Shown: positions 59,863 through 64,000 of the stretch, piece by piece
Position numbering within the stretch: the stretch's first letter is position 1
Layout: each line of letters opens with the position of its first letter
DNA from: Actinomycetota bacterium
GTDB lineage: Bacteria > Actinomycetota > Acidimicrobiia > Acidimicrobiales > Ilumatobacteraceae
Assembly: GCA_016870865.1 (NCBI GenBank)
Contig: VGAC01000008.1
Coordinates: 1-64,000 of the forward strand
Direction: 5' to 3'
DNA length: 64,000 bases
The notes under the pieces: generated by a model
Told to the model about the DNA's origin: nothing
The model's input: only the letters and a program-made list of their open reading frames with translations
Database searches by the model: none
Program-made: the position numbers and the translations under genes

Positions 59863-60693
59863 ATGAACGGTTCCGACGCGGGCACTGCGCTCGACGACAT
59901 CCTGGTGCGCCTCGCTCGTGTCGTGGTCGCATTCAGCGGGGGAGCAGATTCCGCCTTTCTCGCGGCGAGGGCCAACCGGCTGCTCGGCCGGGACAACGTC
60001 CTGTGCGTGACGGCGGTGTCTGCCTCACTTGCAGCATCAGAAGAGCGTGACTGCACCGAGATCGCCCGCGAGTGGGGTCTGGACTGGCGCGCGGTGGGCA
60101 CCCATGAAACTTCACGGCCGGCATACATCGCAAACGAAGGTGACAGGTGTTTCCACTGCAAGGACGAGTTGATGGACGCGCTACTGCCGATCGCCATGGA
60201 GCGCGGCGCGACGATCGTGCTCGGCGTGAACGTCGATGACCTTGGCGATCACCGACCAGGCCAGCGCGCAGCCCAGGAAAAAGGGGCGCGATTCCCGATG
60301 GTCGAGGCCGGACTGTCCAAGGCCGACGTTCGCGAGTTGTCACGGGCCATGGGCCTGCGAACATGGGACAAGCCGGCAGCCGCTTGTCTTGCGAGTCGCG
60401 TGCCATACGGAACGCCCGTCACGGTCGGTTTGTTGGGTCGCATCGAGCGCGCCGAGGCCGCGCTGCGCGAGGTGTTGTCGGGCGCGGGTGTCGCGCCGGG
60501 GAATCTTCGCCTGCGCCATGCCGGCGACACGGTACGTATCGAAATTGACCCGGTCGTCTTTCCGGTCATTGCTGCACACCACGAACGGGTCGTCGCCGTT
60601 CTCGAGGCAGTGGGTTACCGCTACGTGACCCTCGACCTCGCAGGTTTCCGTTCGGGAAACCTGAATTGGGCACTCCGCTCGGAGTCACCGTAG
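59863..60693 (+). CDS. larE: LarE-type ATP-dependent sacrificial sulfur transferase
   Basis: LarE adenylates the pyridinium dithiocarboxylate precursor of the nickel-pincer nucleotide cofactor and donates sulfur from its own Cys. The 276-residue PP-loop protein has SGGADSAF (ATP), GDRCFHCKDELMDAL, GVNVDDLGDHRPGQRAA and DKPAAACLASRVPYG; C175 lies where the known sacrificial Cys (176 in L. plantarum) is expected. LarB, LarC and lactate racemase LarA are absent from this window. It is divergent from the hydrolase and precedes an LLM gene. Confidence 0.87.
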   Translation: MNGSDAGTALDDILVRLARVVVAFSGGADSAFLAARANRLLGRDNVLCVTAVSASLAASEERDCTEIAREWGLDWRAVGTHETSRPAYIANEGDRCFHCKDELMDALLPIAMERGATIVLGVNVDDLGDHRPGQRAAQEKGARFPMVEAGLSKADVRELSRAMGLRTWDKPAAACLASRVPYGTPVTVGLLGRIERAEAALREVLSGAGVAPGNLRLRHAGDTVRIEIDPVVFPVIAAHHERVVAVLEAVGYRYVTLDLAGFRSGNLNWALRSESP

Positions 60694-60696
60694 GGT
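60691..60696 (+). promoter_or_regulatory. Candidate -10 element for LLM gene
   Basis: TAGGGT overlaps the larE stop codon and lies 33 nt before ATG 60730. It would give a short leader with a GGGGGAA binding site. Confidence 0.35.
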
Positions 60697-60729
60697 TGGC
60701 GTGTTGGCCAGAGGGTTTTGGGGGAAATC

Positions 60730-61782
60730 ATGAAGTTGTCGATGATGATCAACTACGCCGGTGGTTTCAAGGAAGCCGCACAGCGCGTGGTCGAGTACGA
60801 AAAAGCCGGCCTCGACCAAGTGTGGATTGCAGAGGCATACAGCTTCGATGCGATCTCGCAGGTCGGTTACCTCGCCGCCATCACGAACCGCGTCGAAATC
60901 GGCACGGGCATCGTCAACGTCTACTCGCGTTCAGCGGCCCTCATGGCCATGACCGCCGCAGGGTGTGACTACGTCAGCGACGGCCGATTCATTCTCGGCC
61001 TCGGCGCATCGGGTCCGCAGGTCGTCGAAGGTTTCCACGGCATCCCATACGAAAAGCCGATGCAACGAATCAAGGAATACATCGAGGTGTGTCGCACGGT
61101 GTGGAAGCGTGAACCACTCAACTATCAGGGCCAGACGGTGCAGGCTCCCTTGCCTGCGGGTGTAGGCACGGGCCTCGGCAAGCCGCTGAAGTTGATCAAT
61201 CATCCCAAGCGCGCCGACATCCCGGTGTGGTGGGCAAGCCTGAAGGGTCTCAGCGTCGAGGCAACAGCCGAGCTTGCCGATGGCTGGTTGCCGATCATGT
61301 TCGTTCCCGAGAAGTTCGACCGCGTGTGGGGCAAGCAACTCAAGGCGGGTCTTGCCAAGCGGAGCCCCGAACTCGGCACGTTGGACATCGGGGCCGGTGG
61401 CATGCTGGCGATCGGCGACGACAACGTCGGTGACAAGAAGTCGAAGATTCTCGACATGGTTCGGCCCAACAGCGCGTTGTACATCGGTGGCATGGGTGCA
61501 CGCGGCAAGAACTTCTACAACGACATCTGCCGTGCGTACGGCTACGAGGACGAAGCGAAGATCATTCAGGATCTCTACCTCGACGGCAAGAAGGACGAAG
61601 CCGCCGCGAACGTGCCGACCGAAATGCTCGAACTGACGAACCTCATCGGTCCGAGGGGTTTCATCGCCGAGCGCGTGGCGGCATTCAAGGATGCCGGCGT
61701 AACGGTGTTGAGCGTCAACCCCGTGGGCCCCGACGCCGTGAACCAGATCGAAACTCTGCGCGACATCGTCGACAGCATCTGA
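60730..61782 (+). CDS. LLM-class F420-dependent oxidoreductase
   Basis: A 350-residue LLM protein resembling the Rv3520c (TIGR03559) group. It begins MKLSMMINYAGGFKEAAQRV; the barrel has GLDQVWIAEAYSFDAIS, EIGTGIVNVYSRSAALMAMTA, GRFILGLGASGPQVVEGFHG and IPVWWASLKGLSVEATAELADGW (key part VEATAELADGWLPIMF). GGGGGAA lies just before the ATG. It lies between larE and a serine hydrolase on the same strand. Substrate unknown. Confidence 0.88.
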   Translation: MKLSMMINYAGGFKEAAQRVVEYEKAGLDQVWIAEAYSFDAISQVGYLAAITNRVEIGTGIVNVYSRSAALMAMTAAGCDYVSDGRFILGLGASGPQVVEGFHGIPYEKPMQRIKEYIEVCRTVWKREPLNYQGQTVQAPLPAGVGTGLGKPLKLINHPKRADIPVWWASLKGLSVEATAELADGWLPIMFVPEKFDRVWGKQLKAGLAKRSPELGTLDIGAGGMLAIGDDNVGDKKSKILDMVRPNSALYIGGMGARGKNFYNDICRAYGYEDEAKIIQDLYLDGKKDEAAANVPTEMLELTNLIGPRGFIAERVAAFKDAGVTVLSVNPVGPDAVNQIETLRDIVDSI

Positions 61783-61793
61783 GACGGAACGAC

Positions 61794-62990
61794 ATGGCGA
61801 GCGCAGTTCCCGTGTCGGGCGTTTGTGAACCGGGTTGGGAGGCCGTTCGGGGCGCAATCGAGGCGAACTTCGCCGCGAGCGGAGAAACCGGCTGCAGCGT
61901 CGCGGTCTACCACCATGGTCGGCTCGTGGTCGATCTTGTTGCGGGTTGGGTCGACCCGGACCGCACCGTTGCGTACACGGCCGACAATCTCCAGGTGGTC
62001 TTCAGCACGACAAAGGGCATCGCGGCAACCGCGCTGGCAATGTGCGTCGATCGGGGACTCGTCGACTACCAGCGGCCCGTGTCGCACTACTGGCCCGAGT
62101 TCGGCGCGAACGGCAAGAAGAACGTGACCGTTGCACAGATGGTGTCGCATCGAGCCGGTCTCTACACGATCGATGAAACCCTCGAGTTCGGGGAAATTCT
62201 CGACGACGTGCGCATTGCCCGGGTTCTTGCCGATGGGACGCCGCGTTGGGAGCCCGGAACCGCGCACGGCTACCACGCAATCACCTACGGGTGGTTGGTG
62301 GGCGAACTCGTGCGCCGTGTGGACGGCCGTGACATAGGTCGGTTCGTGAACGAGGAAATCGCCTCACCGCTGGGTGCCGACCTGCACATCGGCTTGCCCG
62401 ATCGACTGCACCATCGGGTTGCGCCGTTGATACAAGAGCGGCCCGCACCCTCGAGTGGACCCGAATCGGCGGAGGCAAAGGCGGTGCGCGAACTGATGGA
62501 GCAAATGCTCGGCCCCGACACTCCCGGCGGTCAGGCTCTGTCGCTTTCGGGTATGTGGACCGGCGAAGGTCTCTTCAACCGTCCCGAGGTGCTGCGGGCT
62601 CAGATACCTGCTGCCGGCGGGGCAACCAATGCCCGCTCGCTTGCCGCAATGTACGCCGCGTTACAAAAGCCGATCGGTGGTGTGCGCCTCTTGTCCGACG
62701 ACGCGTTGGCAGCAGCGACGGAGAATCAGACGCCGGCGAACGAGGGCGACAAGTGCCTGATCGTGCCGACCGTTTTTTCGATGGGGTTCATGATGCACAG
62801 CATCTTCACGCAGTACGCGGGGCCGGGAAGTTTCGGCCACCCCGGGTTCGGGGGATCCGTGGCGTTCCTACAGCCATCGCGGGAATTGTCCTTCGCCTAT
62901 GCGATGAACACGCTTGCCGCCAACCTGGCCGGTGACACGCGTGCGCAGGCCCTCATCGATTCGGCTGTTCGCTGCGCAGACGCCGCCTGA
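61794..62990 (+). CDS. Serine hydrolase, beta-lactamase/esterase EstB type
   Basis: A 398-residue class C beta-lactamase-fold serine hydrolase without a signal peptide, so it is cytoplasmic and more likely an esterase than a lactamase. The catalytic S71-x-x-K74 is in FSTTKGIAA, the Tyr is Y160 in HGYHAITYGWLVGELVRR, and FGHPGFGGSVAF near the C-terminus supplies the HxG-type third motif. Known relatives are EstB-like esterases. It lies 12 nt after the LLM stop. Its end overlaps the convergent MFS gene by 38 nt. Confidence 0.87.
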   Translation: MASAVPVSGVCEPGWEAVRGAIEANFAASGETGCSVAVYHHGRLVVDLVAGWVDPDRTVAYTADNLQVVFSTTKGIAATALAMCVDRGLVDYQRPVSHYWPEFGANGKKNVTVAQMVSHRAGLYTIDETLEFGEILDDVRIARVLADGTPRWEPGTAHGYHAITYGWLVGELVRRVDGRDIGRFVNEEIASPLGADLHIGLPDRLHHRVAPLIQERPAPSSGPESAEAKAVRELMEQMLGPDTPGGQALSLSGMWTGEGLFNRPEVLRAQIPAAGGATNARSLAAMYAALQKPIGGVRLLSDDALAAATENQTPANEGDKCLIVPTVFSMGFMMHSIFTQYAGPGSFGHPGFGGSVAFLQPSRELSFAYAMNTLAANLAGDTRAQALIDSAVRCADAA

Positions 62991-64000
62991 TGGGGGTCGT
63001 CAGGATCAGATAGATCGTTCCGGCGAGGGCGGCCATCACGGCGAAAACTGCAATCGTGGCGCGCACTCCGATTGCGTCGGAGACGACACCCGAGAGCGCG
63101 CTCGTGATCGACAGCGTGAGGGTGACGATTGCAAAATCCCCGGCGAGGACACGTCCCCGCACTTCATCGGGGGCGCGCATCTGTAGGCCGTATGAACTCA
63201 GCACCCACTGCGCCCCGCCCCCGAAGTGGGCCAGCGCAACGAGCACCGCAGCGACCGCAATATGCGGGCTGACTGAGGTACCCAGATAGAAGCCCGAGAA
63301 CAACAGGCCAGCGACTCCGCACGTGAGCAGGAGTCGTTCGAGGTTGCCCCCGACGAGACGCGCCGCAACCAGCGGCCCGAGTCCGGATCCGATTCCACGT
63401 GCGCCGATGAGTAGACCGCGTCCCGAATCGCCGGTCTTGAATGCGTCGGACGCCAGGACGGCGAGTTGGCTGACGATGCCCGCACCGATGGCAAACGTCA
63501 TCTTCGATGCGACCAGAGCGAGGATGACGCTGTCGCGGCGTGCGAGTTGCAGTGCCTCGTGCATGTCGGCCAAGGGCCGCACCCCTCGGCCGGCGGCACG
63601 CTTAGAGCGTTCCTCCTGCATCGGGGTACGGATCGCCGCGAAGAGAGCGCCGGCGACGACAAAACTCACTGCATCCGCGATGAAAGCGGCCTCACGACCG
63701 AACGTCTGTGAGAACACACCGCCCAGACCCGCACCGACCGCCAGCATCACGCCCCACGTCGCGCCGAGGAGCGAGTTCGCCTTGCTCAGTTCCTCCGCAT
63801 TGCGGGCGAGATTCGGGATCGCGGCACCACTGGCAGGACCGATGAACGAGGCGAATGCGGCAATCAGCGCTTGGCACACCAGAGCGATCCAGATGCGTCC
63901 TGCCGCCGATCCGAGCAAACCGAGAGCGCACACTGCCTGGGCGATGGACACCGCAACGAGAAGTTTTCGGCGGTCGTAGCGGTCGGCTGCGGGTCCGGCG
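62953..64000 (-). CDS. MFS transporter (N-terminus beyond window)
   Basis: The last 349 or so residues of an MFS transporter; the frame is open to the window edge, where PAADRYDRRKLLVAV is the loop 2-3 motif A. About nine hydrophobic helices follow, with IPNLARNAEELSKANSLLG after the fourth helix, a pattern of the EntS/MFS_3 drug or siderophore exporter type. The C-terminus is Arg-rich. Substrate unknown. It converges on the serine hydrolase gene. Confidence 0.85.
   Translation of the reverse strand, partial: AGPAADRYDRRKLLVAVSIAQAVCALGLLGSAAGRIWIALVCQALIAAFASFIGPASGAAIPNLARNAEELSKANSLLGATWGVMLAVGAGLGGVFSQTFGREAAFIADAVSFVVAGALFAAIRTPMQEERSKRAAGRGVRPLADMHEALQLARRDSVILALVASKMTFAIGAGIVSQLAVLASDAFKTGDSGRGLLIGARGIGSGLGPLVAARLVGGNLERLLLTCGVAGLLFSGFYLGTSVSPHIAVAAVLVALAHFGGGAQWVLSSYGLQMRAPDEVRGRVLAGDFAIVTLTLSITSALSGVVSDAIGVRATIAVFAVMAALAGTIYLILTTPIRRRLRSEQPNR

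Noticed and set aside
1-64000. Mobile elements, prophage genes, toxin-antitoxin pairs, restriction or CRISPR systems
   Set aside because: No transposase, integrase, phage, nuclease-methylase or regularly spaced repeat pattern was seen on either strand.

Overview
The window reads as chromosomal DNA of a high-GC actinobacterium, most likely of the class Acidimicrobiia (an inference from gene content; there is no rRNA or marker phylogeny here). The pointers are a mycothiol S-conjugate amidase (Mca), a mycothiol-dependent MDMPI-type enzyme, three LLM-class F420-dependent oxidoreductases, actinobacterial-type DapD, an LpdA-like flavoprotein, a WS/DGAT acyltransferase, many acyl-CoA dehydrogenases and synthetases, and frequent GTG starts. 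I see no rRNA, tRNA, insertion sequence, prophage or CRISPR. Genes are packed tightly, often with ATGA/GTGA overlaps.

Layout. 1-2 kb: a secreted RCC1-repeat protein cut by the window edge, divergent from a TetR regulator. 2.7-6.8 kb: nadA-nadB-nadC for de novo NAD. 6.9-11 kb: hydrolase, SDR, SMP-30 and acyl-CoA dehydrogenase cluster. 11.3-14 kb (minus): greA, hydrolase, UbiB-like kinase. 14-18.4 kb: leuB, ilvE, then citramalate synthase cimA behind an Ile-rich leader peptide and terminator, then an unknown gene. 18.5-22.5 kb: EamA exporter, class II aldolase, methylmalonyl-CoA mutase large subunit, nitroreductase. 22.5-25 kb (minus): lysS-dapD-nitroreductase. 25.4-30.4 kb: LpdA-like flavoprotein, biotin-dependent acyl-CoA carboxylase alpha subunit facing birA, LCP protein. 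30.4-39.4 kb: PAS-GGDEF-EAL protein, PEBP lipoprotein, mca with a small SCP2-like gene, YdjC deacetylase, nuclease lipoprotein, thiolase, nudC-LLM-MDMPI. 39.4-43 kb: a second secreted RCC1 protein with FN3 domains, and an SDR. 43-50.3 kb (minus): acyl-CoA synthetase, SDR, acyl-CoA dehydrogenase, hydrolase, PAP2 phosphatase, DsbA-like protein, WS/DGAT. 50.4-54.1 kb: acyl-CoA dehydrogenase, LLM, acyl-CoA synthetase. 54.1-57.7 kb: small membrane proteins and a Zn/Mn ABC transporter. 57.7-64 kb: an S51-like/CysRS-C fusion, hydrolase, larE, LLM, serine hydrolase, and an MFS transporter cut by the edge.

How genes fit together. LeuB, IlvE and CimA support threonine-independent isoleucine synthesis from pyruvate and acetyl-CoA, apparently controlled by attenuation. 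DapD with LysS links lysine synthesis and use. The 43-50.3 kb operon holds fatty-acid activation, beta-oxidation-type steps, a phosphatidate-phosphatase-type enzyme and the acyltransferase that would use its diacylglycerol, suggesting neutral-lipid turnover. BirA faces its likely substrate, the biotinylated carboxylase.

The most interesting signals are the isoleucine leader/terminator before cimA; about twenty genes with a TAnnnT hexamer ending 6-9 nt before the start codon, which predicts widespread leaderless mRNAs; two secreted seven-repeat RCC1 propellers with a cysteine pair in every blade; and a peptidase-S51-like domain fused to a CysRS-like C-terminal domain.
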